From Candidatus Bathyarchaeota archaeon (lineage in GTDB: Archaea; Thermoproteota; Bathyarchaeia; Bathyarchaeales; Bathyarchaeaceae): a DNA stretch of 50,606 nt. The stretch lies in the NCBI GenBank assembly GCA_030608565.1, contig JAUWDY010000008.1, forward strand, positions 1 to 50,606, given 5' to 3'. A program made the position numbers and the translations under genes. Below are positions 7,455-17,364 of this stretch, piece after piece. Position 1 is the first letter of the stretch. Every line of letters begins with the position of its first letter. A model generated the notes under the pieces. The model searched no databases. It had not been told where the DNA came from and worked only from the letters and a program-made list of their open reading frames with translations.

Positions 7455-8495
7455 ATGCTAGAGATCGACGGAAGCCAAAAAAGCGGAAGCGGCACCATAC
7501 TACGCCTATCCATCGCCCTAGCCACCATCCTAAACCAGTCACTACACATCTACAACATCCGCCAAAAACGCACACAACCCGGCCTAAGACCACAACACCT
7601 AGAAGCCGTACTCACAGCCGCAAAACTCTGCAACGCGGAGCTTAAGGGCGCCACGCTGGGTTCTCGTGAACTCTGGTTCACCCCTCAAGAAATCACAAGC
7701 GGCAACGTACACGCCGAAATAGGAACCGCCGGCAGCATCCCCATGCTATTGCTAACTATTCTACCAATTTGCGCCTTCATCAAACACTCTGTGCGCGTCC
7801 ACGTTGTCAAAGGCGGCACCGACGTTCGCCACGCACCCACCATAAACTACCTAAACCACGTGCTTCTTCGAATGCTGAAACGAATGGGCTTGAACGCTTC
7901 TCTCACCATCCACAAGTACGGTTACTACCCAAAAGGAATGGGAGAAGTTACCCTAGAAGTTCAGCCGACTGAGAAACTTAGTCCACTACGTCTCGAAGAA
8001 TTTGGAACCATAGAAGAGTTGTGCGGCGTCTCTGTATGCACTTTCTTGGCAGATCGAAAAGTCGCAGAACGCCAAGCCAACGCAGCCAATAAATATCTTG
8101 CAGCTCACGGTCACGAAGCAAAAATTCAAGTGATCAACGACATGTCTAACCCTCTTCAGAAAGGCAGTTCCCTCGTGTTGTGGGCGAAAACCAGCACAGG
8201 TGCACTGCTCGGGGGAGATGCTATCGGCGAGCTTCGCAAGCCCAGCGAGGTTGTGGGACGGGAAGCCGCTGAAAACCTCTTTAAAGAAATCAAACCTCAA
8301 CCAACAGTGGATACACACTTAGCTGACATGCTAGTTCCATATGTTGCGCTTGCTGACGAAAAATCAACTTATCTAACCCGAACCATAACCGAACATCTGG
8401 ACACAAACATATGGCTCACCCAAAAAATCCTAGGTGTGAAATTCCGAGTTTCGAAGACAAAGAATCTCTATCGAATCGAGAAAAAAGAGTCGTAA
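7455..8495 (+). CDS. rtcA: RNA 3'-terminal phosphate cyclase
   Basis: Converts RNA 3'-phosphate ends to 2',3'-cyclic phosphate using ATP through a covalent enzyme-AMP. It has 346 residues, the family length. Seen motifs: DGSQKSGSGTILRLSIAL near the N-terminus, RPGLRPQHLEAV-type sequence (PGLRPQHLEAV), the GATLGSRELWFTP strand and GTAGSIPMLL. The C-terminal THLADMLVPYVAL contains the histidine that is adenylylated in characterised enzymes. It lies 19 nt before the FAU-1 ribonuclease gene, so the pair probably forms an RNA-processing operon. Confidence 0.94.
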   Translation: MLEIDGSQKSGSGTILRLSIALATILNQSLHIYNIRQKRTQPGLRPQHLEAVLTAAKLCNAELKGATLGSRELWFTPQEITSGNVHAEIGTAGSIPMLLLTILPICAFIKHSVRVHVVKGGTDVRHAPTINYLNHVLLRMLKRMGLNASLTIHKYGYYPKGMGEVTLEVQPTEKLSPLRLEEFGTIEELCGVSVCTFLADRKVAERQANAANKYLAAHGHEAKIQVINDMSNPLQKGSSLVLWAKTSTGALLGGDAIGELRKPSEVVGREAAENLFKEIKPQPTVDTHLADMLVPYVALADEKSTYLTRTITEHLDTNIWLTQKILGVKFRVSKTKNLYRIEKKES

Positions 8496-8514
8496 AGAAG
8501 GAGGCTTCCACTCG

Positions 8515-9531
8515 TTGGCTACAGTTCGGGTTCGAGGCATCTACTCAACCGCCCTAACGAAACTTCTTCTCGACCACAACTTCACCATAGTTAAATCATC
8601 AGCCACCATAAACGAAAGGTTCAGACTGGAAGAACTCGACGAGCCACCTGACCTCGACGTCTACGATCGATCTGACCTGCAAGGGGTTCAAGTCTGCGGA
8701 AAAGTCGAATCCATAAACGCATTCAAGTCCATCTTGCAGTCCAACCTTGACGACGTTGTTGTCAGGGAATGGCATACTGCGGCTCCGCATCCGCTGGCTG
8801 GCGTATTGGGCGGCAAGAGAATCAACCTTGTGAAAGAAGGAGAATCCGCGATAGATGTGGAGTTTCCTGCCTTGTCAAAGAAGAAACTGGATGAGCTTCG
8901 AAGTACCGTTGCCCCCACGCTAGACGGACACCATTACTACAAGGCTTGCGGAGAAATGGTTTCATCGGCACTCGATATGGCTGAGAAGATGCTCGAGAAA
9001 GGTTGTTCACGTGTAGATGTGGAACATCTTTTCAAACAAACCATTGAAGCAAACTATCCACGGGTGGGTTCCTTAATAGATATAGAACACGTGAAACTAG
9101 ACGGCCAAGTCTTCAACCTCGGAAAAGCCTCGATTGAAGCTTTCAACCACAATAAATCGTTCATTCAGCTCAGCCGAGTTTTCAAAACCGCAGGAGTATA
9201 TGACGGTCTTAAAACACGCAAAGCGCCCGATGACTACGCTGTCACCGAAGTCAAACTTGGAGAATGGCACTACAAAACCCAATATTTCTCAAAAAACGGA
9301 CGATACAAAGGAGCTTACATCAACCTAAACACGCCGATAGAACTGTACCCATATGGAATTCGCTACGTAGACTTGGAAGTGGACGTTTGCGTTTGGCCGA
9401 ACGGTCGGGTTAGGGTGCTAGATGAGAAAAAGCTTGAAGACGCAGCTACAGAAGGCTTAATCACGCGGAAATTAGTTAAAAGTGTCAAGAAAAAACTGCG
9501 AGAACTTGTGAAAGAACTTTCATACCGCTAG
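8515..9531 (+). CDS. fau-1: Probable ribonuclease FAU-1 (RNase E/G-like, DUF402)
   Basis: Archaeal RNA-binding protein related to the S1-like/DUF402 part of RNase E/G; family members bind AU-rich RNA and act on rRNA precursors. The N-terminal half begins ATVRVRGIYSTALTKLLLD, an S1-type strand set. The C-terminal DUF402 region shows GAYINLNTPIELYPYGIRYV followed by DLEVDVCVWP, then a helical tail. At 338 residues it is slightly shorter than the roughly 450 of some homologues. It starts with TTG; AAGGAGG at 8497-8503 lies about 11 nt upstream. It is likely cotranscribed with rtcA. Confidence 0.85.
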   Translation: MATVRVRGIYSTALTKLLLDHNFTIVKSSATINERFRLEELDEPPDLDVYDRSDLQGVQVCGKVESINAFKSILQSNLDDVVVREWHTAAPHPLAGVLGGKRINLVKEGESAIDVEFPALSKKKLDELRSTVAPTLDGHHYYKACGEMVSSALDMAEKMLEKGCSRVDVEHLFKQTIEANYPRVGSLIDIEHVKLDGQVFNLGKASIEAFNHNKSFIQLSRVFKTAGVYDGLKTRKAPDDYAVTEVKLGEWHYKTQYFSKNGRYKGAYINLNTPIELYPYGIRYVDLEVDVCVWPNGRVRVLDEKKLEDAATEGLITRKLVKSVKKKLRELVKELSYR

Positions 9532-9608
9532 ACAATGCGCTGGAGGCGGAAGAATGAGTAGTAAACAATATAAGTCTCTTTAGGTCCAACGTTTTTAAGG
9601 TTGAGTCC

Positions 9609-10568
9609 ATGAGTAGCTTATGGAAACTCCGATTCTCTATGTTCGGAACCTTATCTGTCATCATTGGACTGTCAACACTCTTTTTTGCGGGTGTCCTCTA
9701 CATGACTGGCATAAGCTTCATGGTGTTACCCTTCATCATCGTAGCATTTAACATTGGTCAGTGGCTGTTTGCTCCGCGTCTCATAGATGCTATGTACCGA
9801 GTGAAAGAAGTGTCAAGATCAGATAATCCCGAATTGTACGAGACGGTGGAGAGGTTAAGCAAAAAGAGCGGCATCAAAATGCCAAGAGTTATGCTAGCTA
9901 AAATTCCTTTACCAAACGCCTTCGCCTACGGGTCACCCATCGGCGGAACTAGAGTGGCGGTTACAAAGGGACTTTTAGAAACATTGGAGGCCGAAGAAGT
10001 GGAAGCTGTGATCGGCCACGAGTTAGGGCATCTGAAGCACAAGGATGTCCAGGTGATGATGTTTGTCTCACTTCTACCCGCGTTGTTTTATGCCATCGGC
10101 CTCTCTATGCTTTTTTCCTCTCGAACAGGTAGGGGTGAAAGGAGTGGTGGAGCTGCAATCATAGGCCTTGCCAGCATCATTCTCTACTGGATTCTCACCT
10201 TATTCACGCTATACCTAAGTCGCTTGCGTGAATACTACGCTGATCGCCACACCGCCATGATAGTTGAAGATGGTCCTCGAAAGCTTTCTGAAGGCTTAGC
10301 AAAAATCGTACGTTCAACTGGAAGGATGAAAAAACATCGTCGAGGTACCAGCGGTTCCAGCTCGCTTAAAAGCCTCTTCATAACAGATCCTGATCGCGCA
10401 GACTTGGATGCAACGTCTATGAGACAGGCTGGAGTGTACTCTACTGATCGAAAGCTTGTTGAGGACGTTCTTAGAAGAAAAATAACAACGTTGGATAGGG
10501 TAATGGAGTTCTTTTCCACTCACCCTAACATAGTTAAACGTCTGAAGGCACTGCAAGAACTAGCATAA
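9609..10568 (+). CDS. htpX: M48 family zinc metalloprotease, HtpX
   Basis: Membrane protease that degrades misfolded membrane proteins. The zinc motif HELGH is at 137-141 and the third zinc ligand is the Glu in SRLREYYADR near 210. Hydrophobic segments are visible at about 13-33 and 36-55 before the catalytic domain and at about 150-167 and 180-203 after HELGH, the HtpX topology. It has 319 residues. It follows the FAU-1 gene by 77 nt on the same strand and converges with hutH, with 22 nt between stops. Confidence 0.93.
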   Translation: MSSLWKLRFSMFGTLSVIIGLSTLFFAGVLYMTGISFMVLPFIIVAFNIGQWLFAPRLIDAMYRVKEVSRSDNPELYETVERLSKKSGIKMPRVMLAKIPLPNAFAYGSPIGGTRVAVTKGLLETLEAEEVEAVIGHELGHLKHKDVQVMMFVSLLPALFYAIGLSMLFSSRTGRGERSGGAAIIGLASIILYWILTLFTLYLSRLREYYADRHTAMIVEDGPRKLSEGLAKIVRSTGRMKKHRRGTSGSSSLKSLFITDPDRADLDATSMRQAGVYSTDRKLVEDVLRRKITTLDRVMEFFSTHPNIVKRLKALQELA

Positions 10569-10590
10569 TCGTTATTTGTTCTCGAGTCTG

Positions 10591-12150
10591 TTACCACTTC
10601 TTCTGCGTCATCGTTGCCTCTACAGCCTTTGCAAGCTCTCCGTTTCGAACTAATTCAACCACTGTTTCTATATCTCTAGATGATGCTCTGTCTTCTTTTA
10701 ACATAGGCACTCTTTTTCTTATCACCGAATAAGCTGTCTTTGTTCCTTTTCCAAGCTTGTCTGAGCCTCGAAAATCTATGCCCTGCGCCGCGCACAACAG
10801 TTCAATAGCCACAATATACTCTACATTTCTGAGGATTTCCACAGCTTTTCTCGCAGCAATGGTTCCCATGCTTACGAAGTCTTCAAAATTCGCTGATGTG
10901 GGTATCGAGTCAACGCTCGCCGGATGCGCCAAAGCTTTGTTCTCTGAAGCCAACGAAGCAGCAGTGTATTGGACTGACATGTAACCGCTATGTATTCCTT
11001 TTTCAACTTCTCCAGATATCAGAAAGGCGGGCAATCCCTCGCTTAAATTTTCATCAACAAGTCTCGCCATTCTTCTTTCAGAGATGTTGCCGACTACGGT
11101 AAGCGCTATCCCCAGCAGGTCCATTGCAACGGCTATCGGTTGTCCATGGAAGTTCCCGCCGGACAAACACTCTTTATCATCAGGAAAGATTAAGGGGTTG
11201 TCTGTAGCAGAGTTGATTTCTATTTCAATTATTCTTCTCGCATAAGCGACAGCGTCTCTCGCTGTACCCAAAACTTGCGGGGAGCATCTCAAGGAATAGG
11301 GGTCCTGAGGGGACCTGTTTTTCATCTTCATCACCGCTTCACTAGACTGGATTATCTTGCTTCCAGCCGTCAACGATCGTATGTTTTTGGCGCTCTCAAC
11401 TTGACCAGGATGAGGCCTTACATGATGGATTTTTTCGTCGAACGCATCCGATATTCCACTTAATGCTTCGAGACTCATCGAGGTAGCGATTTCAGCTGTT
11501 CTGATCAATGTTTCACTGTCGTAAACTGCTAGCACTCCAACTGCTGTCATCATTTGAGCACCGTTGATTAGGGCTATTCCCTCCTTGGAGTCGAGTTCAA
11601 CGGGGCTGATTCCAGCTTTGTCGATCGCCTCTCTTCCACTCATCTTCTTACCCTTGTACTCCGCCTCACCTTCGCCTATCATCACCAACGTCATGTGCGC
11701 TAACGGAGAAAGGTCGCCGCTAGCACCCACAGACCCTTTTTCCGGAATCACCGGATGCACTCCCTTGTTGATCATGTGAACCAGTGTCTCTAGTGTTTTC
11801 AGCCTTATTCCAGAATTCCCTTTTGCCAGAGTGTTGACCCGCAACATCATCAGTGCCCGTGTTACATCTCTATCCAATGGTTTTCCAACGCCTGACGCAT
11901 GGCTTCTAATCAGGTTGAATTGTAGTTGTTTAATGTCCTTTGTAGGGATTTTCACACTGCCTAAAGCCCCAAATCCTGTCGTAACGCCATAAACAACCTT
12001 CTTCTCTTTCACGAATTCCTCAAGAATATGCCTACATCTTGTGACTTTCTTTCGTGTCTTCTGTGGAATCTCCACTTCAGCATCATTACGCGCTACTGCA
12101 ACCACATCTTCAATCGTTAAGGTTTCTCCGTCAATAGCCACTTTCCTCAC
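10591..12150 (-). CDS. hutH: Histidine ammonia-lyase
   Basis: First step of histidine catabolism: histidine to urocanate plus ammonia. The Ala-Ser-Gly triad that cyclises into the MIO cofactor is in GSVGASGDLSPLAHM, about residue 143. YGVTTGFGALG, the NLIRSHASG segment and the GNFHGQP motif also match. The open frame reaches a TTG at 12180, and an ATG lies at 12165. The GTG at 12150 is favoured because GGAGGAG lies 6 nt upstream and the protein then begins MRKVAIDGETLTIEDVV, as is usual. It is the last gene of the hut operon, 75 nt after the DUF3795 gene. Confidence 0.95.
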   Translation of the reverse strand: MRKVAIDGETLTIEDVVAVARNDAEVEIPQKTRKKVTRCRHILEEFVKEKKVVYGVTTGFGALGSVKIPTKDIKQLQFNLIRSHASGVGKPLDRDVTRALMMLRVNTLAKGNSGIRLKTLETLVHMINKGVHPVIPEKGSVGASGDLSPLAHMTLVMIGEGEAEYKGKKMSGREAIDKAGISPVELDSKEGIALINGAQMMTAVGVLAVYDSETLIRTAEIATSMSLEALSGISDAFDEKIHHVRPHPGQVESAKNIRSLTAGSKIIQSSEAVMKMKNRSPQDPYSLRCSPQVLGTARDAVAYARRIIEIEINSATDNPLIFPDDKECLSGGNFHGQPIAVAMDLLGIALTVVGNISERRMARLVDENLSEGLPAFLISGEVEKGIHSGYMSVQYTAASLASENKALAHPASVDSIPTSANFEDFVSMGTIAARKAVEILRNVEYIVAIELLCAAQGIDFRGSDKLGKGTKTAYSVIRKRVPMLKEDRASSRDIETVVELVRNGELAKAVEATMTQKKW

Positions 12151-12224
12151 AGTTTTCTCCTCCATTTCCTTTAAACTCAAAGTGTCTAATCATCAAGGGT
12201 GTTACGAGGAAATGAGTTTTAGGT

Positions 12225-12689
12225 TTATTTTCTCCATGGTACACGAGTGTCTGCGTACACTACTCCACGTTTAGCTCTTGCCTCCTGCTCTTTAACCCAT
12301 GCCTTCAGCCCTATCTTTCGCAATCTCTTTCCATCCTGAATAACCATGACATAATGTTCGGCGAGACTCTCAATTAGGCTACAAGGATATTCCGCGCAAA
12401 AAGGACACAAATCCACTCCCTTCTCTTTGGCACATATCCTTATCTTGCAGTCTGGAGGCCCTCCGCCAGTTCTGCAGGTGCAATCCATTTTCACCAAGCT
12501 GTCAAGGAACTTCCAGAACGTTGGGAAAGTATCTTTCATCAATGGATAATACTTGTACCACGAGTCCATGCCTTCCTCGTGAAGCGTTTCCCGCAAAAGC
12601 TTTGCACGTTGTGGAATTCTGTTTCTGTGGGCGCATAAACCGCAGTAAAGTCCGCAATATCCCACGAGCTGAAGCGTATTTTCAGTCAT
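12225..12689 (-). CDS. DUF3795 cysteine-rich protein in the hut operon
   Basis: A 154-residue protein with many cysteines: YCGLYCGLCAHRNRIP near the N-terminus (C-x3-C-x2-C), then CTCRTGGGPPDCKIRIC and LCPFCAEYPC. This is the DUF3795 pattern, of unknown function and presumed to bind zinc or an iron-sulfur cluster. The ribosome site AGAGGT lies 9 nt before the ATG. It sits inside the operon between hutU (24 nt upstream) and hutH. Its position suggests an accessory role in histidine catabolism, perhaps metal or redox handling, though DUF3795 genes occur in many other contexts. Confidence 0.8.
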   Translation of the reverse strand: MTENTLQLVGYCGLYCGLCAHRNRIPQRAKLLRETLHEEGMDSWYKYYPLMKDTFPTFWKFLDSLVKMDCTCRTGGGPPDCKIRICAKEKGVDLCPFCAEYPCSLIESLAEHYVMVIQDGKRLRKIGLKAWVKEQEARAKRGVVYADTRVPWRK

Positions 12690-12713
12690 CGATAAAACCT
12701 CTCAAGAAAAATA

Positions 12714-14360
12714 TTATTTTAACATCGGTATTTTGATTCTCTTCTCTTTCGCTATTCTTTTGGCTTTTTCGTAGCCCGCGTCTGCATGTCGGACAATAGC
12801 GGTTCCAGGGTCTGTAGTCAACACAGTGACAAGTCGTTTTTCAGCTTCTTTGGTTCCGTCGGCGACTAGGCACATTCCAGCGTGGATGCTGTAGCCTATT
12901 CCGACTCCTCCACCATGATGTACGGAAACCCAGGTGGCACCAGCCACAGCGTTGAGAAGAGCGTTCAAGATGGGCCAATCTGCAATTGCATCACTTCCAT
13001 CCCGCATGCCCTCGGTCTCACGGTTCGGCGAAGCCACGCTTCCCCCATCTAAATGATCTCGTCCAATCCACATGGGCCCTGAAAGCTCTCCTTTACGAAC
13101 CATATCGTTCATGATCTTTCCAAACCTAGCTCTCTCGCCAAAACCAAGCCAGCAAACCCGAGCGGGCAAGCCTTGAAACTTCACTTGTTCCTTTGCCTTT
13201 CTGATCCAGCGGCAAAGCTCCTCGTTATACGAGAATTCTTTCAGAATAACATCGTCAAGCTTGCAGATATCTTCGGAGTCCCCAACGAGTGAGGTCCATC
13301 TGAAGGGGCCTCGTCCCTCACAAAACATCGGTCTGATGTACCTTCGCACAAAGCCTGGAAAGGTGAATGCTTCTTTGAATCCATCGTCGTAGGCCTGCTG
13401 TCGTATGTTGTTGCCGTATTCAAACGTGACGGCTCCTTTCTTCATCATTTCAACCATGGCTTTTACTTGAGCATGAATGCTTTTCTTGGCTTTAGCGATG
13501 TAGTCTTTAGGATTCGAATCTCGAAGTGCGTCTGCCTCTTTCATAGAAAGTCCAGCGGGGTAATACCCGTTAAGCAGATCGTGTGCAGCCGTCTGGTCAG
13601 TTAAAACATCTGGAATTATCCCTCTTTTCATAAGTTCTGGATGAACCTCAGCGGCGTTTCCGAGCAGTCCAATACTCTTTGGCACTTCTTCCTCCTTCGC
13701 CTGTTGCGCCATGTCAATCGCGTCGTTCAGATCATCCGTCCATGTTTGAACGTATCCGTATTTCAGTCTTCTCTCAATCATCTTTTTGTCGATTTCAACG
13801 ACCAGAGCGACGCCGTCATTCATTGTCACAGCTAACGGCTGCGCTCCACCCATCTCGCCTAGTCCAGCAGTCAGCAAAAGCTTTCCTTTTAGGTTGCCTT
13901 TGAAGTGTTCTTTCGCCACAGCCGCCAGCGTTTCATAGGTGCCCTGTAATATGCCCTGTGTTCCTATGTACGCCCATGAGCCAGCGGTCATCTGGCCATA
14001 CATGATTAGCCCCTTCTGTTCTAGCTCGTAGAAGTAGTCCCACGTGGCCCACTTCGGCACAAGCATGCTGTTGACGATTAACACTCGTGGAGCCCACTTG
14101 TGTGTCTTGAACACTGCCACAGGCTTTCCGCTTTGAATCAAAAGCGTTTCGTCGATTTCCAATTCTTTAAGGGTTTCAACTATTTTGTCGAAGTATTCCC
14201 AGTTTCTAGCAGCCTTTCCTGTACCACCGTAAACGATGAGGTGCTCGGGGTCTTTGGCAACTTCAGGGTCAACCACATTGTGCAACATGCGGAGGATGCC
14301 CTCAATTTGCCAATTTTTGCAATGCAACTCAGGACCCGTTATACATTTTACCGTTTTCAT
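12714..14360 (-). CDS. hutU: Urocanate hydratase
   Basis: Adds water to urocanate to give imidazolone propionate, using tightly bound NAD+. It has 548 residues, the family length. Seen: [17 protein letters not shown] near 44-60, [20 protein letters not shown] (the NAD-binding region), [10 protein letters not shown] and the end motif [18 protein letters not shown]. The ribosome site GGTGA lies 7 nt before the ATG. It is transcribed after hutI (45 nt gap) and before the DUF3795 gene. Confidence 0.96.
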   Translation of the reverse strand: MKTVKCITGPELHCKNWQIEGILRMLHNVVDPEVAKDPEHLIVYGGTGKAARNWEYFDKIVETLKELEIDETLLIQSGKPVAVFKTHKWAPRVLIVNSMLVPKWATWDYFYELEQKGLIMYGQMTAGSWAYIGTQGILQGTYETLAAVAKEHFKGNLKGKLLLTAGLGEMGGAQPLAVTMNDGVALVVEIDKKMIERRLKYGYVQTWTDDLNDAIDMAQQAKEEEVPKSIGLLGNAAEVHPELMKRGIIPDVLTDQTAAHDLLNGYYPAGLSMKEADALRDSNPKDYIAKAKKSIHAQVKAMVEMMKKGAVTFEYGNNIRQQAYDDGFKEAFTFPGFVRRYIRPMFCEGRGPFRWTSLVGDSEDICKLDDVILKEFSYNEELCRWIRKAKEQVKFQGLPARVCWLGFGERARFGKIMNDMVRKGELSGPMWIGRDHLDGGSVASPNRETEGMRDGSDAIADWPILNALLNAVAGATWVSVHHGGGVGIGYSIHAGMCLVADGTKEAEKRLVTVLTTDPGTAIVRHADAGYEKAKRIAKEKRIKIPMLK

Positions 14361-14405
14361 CTATATGTCACCATGACTATTTCATAAATGAGAAGCGACC
14401 TTATT

Positions 14406-15686
14406 TTATTGTTCTTTAATTACTGTTCCTTCGTCCACAACAAGCCTTCCTTCTTTTATCACCTTGTCCACCAGATTTACTCCAAACCGGTACCCGAGAA
14501 ATTTATGATTAGAAGCGTCTAAAACAATGATGTCAGCCTTCTTGCCAGGCTCTAAGGTTCCTACATTCTGTGCTCGGCTTATAGCGTGAGCGGCGTTTAT
14601 GGTTGTTGCCACTATAGCTTCTGCAGATGTCATCCTCATCTCGCGACAAGCTAACACAATTACGATCTGCGGATTCTCTACCCAACAGTTCGGGTTGTAA
14701 TCCGTTCCTAAGGCAACAGGTACACCCAATTGAATAATCTTTCCAGCGTCCGCATAGTGGTTCATCATAAGCGAGAAAGACGCTCCTGGAAGCAGAACCG
14801 CAACCGTCCCCTGCTTCGCCATCGCCCTTAACCCATTGTCAGAAGCGAAAATCAAATGATCCGCTGAAACCGCTCGCATTTCCGCGGCCAATTCAGCTCC
14901 TCCAAGCCTGGTCATCTCGTCTGCGTGTAGTTTGGGTAATAAACCATGTTTTCTACCACTTAGGAGAATTCTTCTAGACTGTTCTACGCTAAATACTCCC
15001 TTTTCGCAGAAAACATCACAAAATTCCGCTAACCTACTACCTGCAACTGCGGGAATCATCTCGTTTATCACGAGGTCTACATATTCATCTGCCTTGCCTT
15101 TATACTCTAATGGGATCGTGTGAGCCCCAAGGAATGTAGGCACAATGGCGATTGGGTGCTCTTGGTCCAACAGTTTCATGACTTCTAAGCATTTTATCTC
15201 ATCTTTTGTAGTTAATCCGTAACCGCTTTTCGCTTCCACAGTAGTTGTTCCATGCCGCAACATAATGTCCAAGGTTTTCCTACAACTTTCAAACAGGGCC
15301 TCCTTACTGGCTTTTCTCGTTTCATTCACGGTTCTCAGAATTCCGCCTCCTCTCTCTAGGATTTCCATGTATGTAGAACCATGTATCCTCATTTCAAATT
15401 CGTCTTCTCTAGAGCCGGAGAAAACTAGGTGTGTGTGCGGGTCTACAAAGCCTGGCATAACCACTTTTCCATTGACATCTATCGTTTCCTCGCTTTCAAA
15501 TTTCCTTTTGATTTCCCGTGTTTTCCCTACAGAAACTATTCTTCCCTTCCTAACGGCTATACTGCCGCCTTTGATGATGCCCAAATCTCTCATTCGTTCG
15601 CCCAGAAGTGGCCTTTGAGTTCCTCCACGTAGGGTAACGAGTTCACTAGCGTTTTCAATCAGTAAATTTACCTTTTCTTTGGCCAC
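14406..15686 (-). CDS. hutI: Imidazolonepropionase
   Basis: Opens the imidazolone ring to give N-formimino-glutamate. It is a metal-dependent amidohydrolase-fold enzyme of 426 residues. Metal and substrate motifs: PGFVDPHTHLVFSG with the HxH pair, KSGYGLTTKDEIKCL, KLHADEMTRLGGAELAAEM and GTDYNPN. It starts with GTG at 15686, one base after the ftcD stop, so the two are translationally coupled. Confidence 0.95.
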   Translation of the reverse strand: MAKEKVNLLIENASELVTLRGGTQRPLLGERMRDLGIIKGGSIAVRKGRIVSVGKTREIKRKFESEETIDVNGKVVMPGFVDPHTHLVFSGSREDEFEMRIHGSTYMEILERGGGILRTVNETRKASKEALFESCRKTLDIMLRHGTTTVEAKSGYGLTTKDEIKCLEVMKLLDQEHPIAIVPTFLGAHTIPLEYKGKADEYVDLVINEMIPAVAGSRLAEFCDVFCEKGVFSVEQSRRILLSGRKHGLLPKLHADEMTRLGGAELAAEMRAVSADHLIFASDNGLRAMAKQGTVAVLLPGASFSLMMNHYADAGKIIQLGVPVALGTDYNPNCWVENPQIVIVLACREMRMTSAEAIVATTINAAHAISRAQNVGTLEPGKKADIIVLDASNHKFLGYRFGVNLVDKVIKEGRLVVDEGTVIKEQ

Positions 15687-15687
15687 T

Positions 15688-16602
15688 TCACTCTCGCCCT
15701 TTTTCTATGGCTTTTTGTACAGCAACTTCCAAGATTCTATCTTCATCTAAATCGTCTATTTTCAGGTAATACTTGATTGTATCTATCATCGCCCGCAACG
15801 GAGCCAATCCACAGAATTCTGACCCGACTATAGGAACATTGTATCGTTTCGCCTCAATTTGAATCAATTCGAAAACTCTGTACAGAGGCGTTTTTTCGAA
15901 GTTGCTTATGCTCATTCCAATCTGAGTGATCTTTTTCTCCGGTATTTCCGCGGCCATGGCCTTCACAAAGACCAGTCCTCCCTTCTTAGCATGCAACGCC
16001 TTGGCTATTTTCTTGGCTATTCGAATATCGGCTGTTCCGAGGTTCACGTTAAAACCTGCCATCACTTTTCGGGCACCAGTTATCGTTGCGCCTGCTGTGG
16101 GGTGGGGCGAAGCAGGTCCAAAGTCTGGTTTCCGTTCAGGCTTCACGAGCATTTCTTGGAGACCTTCATATTCACCTAGCCTTATCCAGTCTAAATCGCT
16201 TCTTTCAGAACTGCTGGCGGCTTCTCCGTAAAGATAGACTGGTACATTGCATCTTTCTGCTAGCTTTTTCCCAAATTTCCTTGCCAGCTCGATGCAGTCT
16301 TTTATGCTGACGTTGCGGATTGGAATAAACGGTACGATGTCCACGGCTCCGGTGCGTGGATGCTGGCCCTTATGACTCTTCATATCTATGAGTTCAATGG
16401 CTTTTATGGCCGAGTTCAGAGTCGCCGCAAGAACCGATTTCTTGTTACCTATGTAGGAAACAACGAGCCTATTATAGTAGTCATCGTATGTGTGGTCAAG
16501 GAGATAGGCTTCCTCAACGCTCTTTATCTCGTTTAGGATAGCTTCCACAACTTTGGGATTGGATGTGCTAAAATTTGGTATGCACTCAACTATTTCTTTC
16601 AA
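15688..16602 (-). CDS. ftcD: Glutamate formimidoyltransferase
   Basis: Transfers the formimino group of formimino-glutamate to a tetrahydrofolate-type carrier, releasing glutamate. It has 304 residues, matching the stand-alone transferase without the cyclodeaminase domain of animal FTCD. VECIPNFSTSNPKVVEAI opens the protein; GQHPRTGAVDIVPFIP and GPASPHPTAGATITGARK are family landmarks. It starts with TTG at 16602, with GGAGGA about 10 nt upstream. It is first in the operon. A cyclodeaminase gene is not seen in the window, so handling of the formimino product must be encoded elsewhere. Confidence 0.93.
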   Translation of the reverse strand: MKEIVECIPNFSTSNPKVVEAILNEIKSVEEAYLLDHTYDDYYNRLVVSYIGNKKSVLAATLNSAIKAIELIDMKSHKGQHPRTGAVDIVPFIPIRNVSIKDCIELARKFGKKLAERCNVPVYLYGEAASSSERSDLDWIRLGEYEGLQEMLVKPERKPDFGPASPHPTAGATITGARKVMAGFNVNLGTADIRIAKKIAKALHAKKGGLVFVKAMAAEIPEKKITQIGMSISNFEKTPLYRVFELIQIEAKRYNVPIVGSEFCGLAPLRAMIDTIKYYLKIDDLDEDRILEVAVQKAIEKGRE

Positions 16603-16764
16603 GTTATACGTCCTCCATTCCTATGAGTTGGATTATTATACTGTATTAAATCTTAAGTTCTTTTAGAAAAACCATGGAGCAACATCACTTGTTTGTTCAA
16701 GGTGGCAAGGCTTAAATTATTCATTGCTTCAACTTCTATTCCGCTTTTCCCGAGGAGAAAAATC

Positions 16765-17364
16765 TTGGGCTCAGAGTTGAAATTGGAGATTCCTACGTGG
16801 GAGCAGATTTATGAAATGCTTCTGAATCTCGCCAACAAAATCCGAAAAGATTGTTTTAAACCAGACGTGATTCTAGGCGTTTCGCGTGGAGGATGGCCTC
16901 CCGCGAGAGTGCTGTCTGATTTGCTGGAAAACCCTGAGCTTGCGAATGTTAAGACAGAATTTTACATGGGGGTTGCAGAGACCAAGGGTGAACCCACGAT
17001 AACGCAACCAGTTTCCATTTCAGTGCGAGACAAAAAGGTGCTTGTTGTAGACGAAATCGCAGACACAGGTAAAAGCCTTCGACTCATACAATCGCATTTG
17101 AAGAAGCAGGGTGCATCCGAAATCAAGATTGCAACAATTTATTATAAACCCTGGAGCGTGGTGACTCCCGACTATTACGAAAAAGAATCAAGTGCATGGG
17201 TTGTTTTTCCTTGGGAAAGAAAAGAAACTGTCAGAAAACTTATCGAACAGTATAAGCGTCAAAGAAGAACCGTCGAGGAAGTTAAGGAAAAACTTGTGAA
17301 ACATGGAATGGACCGCAAACTTGTAGAGCGCTTTATTCAAGAAGTTTCTGAGGGCCAGATTTGA
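16765..17364 (+). CDS. Purine-type phosphoribosyltransferase (Hpt/Gpt-like)
   Basis: PRPP-using transferase. The PRPP-binding motif VLVVDEIADTGKSL is clear, preceded by the ILGVSRGGWPPARVLSD loop. A C-terminal extension (about 160-199) is basic and helical. The frame is open back to a TTG at 16693. The TTG at 16765 is preferred because GAGGAG lies about 8 nt before it and the protein then begins GSELKLEIPTWEQIYEML, as homologues do. It overlaps the Cgi121 start by 4 nt (TTGA), so the genes are coupled. The exact base substrate (hypoxanthine, guanine or xanthine) cannot be decided. Confidence 0.85.
   Translation: MGSELKLEIPTWEQIYEMLLNLANKIRKDCFKPDVILGVSRGGWPPARVLSDLLENPELANVKTEFYMGVAETKGEPTITQPVSISVRDKKVLVVDEIADTGKSLRLIQSHLKKQGASEIKIATIYYKPWSVVTPDYYEKESSAWVVFPWERKETVRKLIEQYKRQRRTVEEVKEKLVKHGMDRKLVERFIQEVSEGQI

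Noticed and set aside
13505-13530. TTCGAATC-type tRNA T-arm motif on the minus strand
   Set aside because: It lies inside hutU coding sequence, and no acceptor or anticodon stems fit.
16693-16764. N-terminal 24-codon extension of the phosphoribosyltransferase
   Set aside because: A better TTG with GAGGAG spacing follows at 16765 and matches the usual family start.
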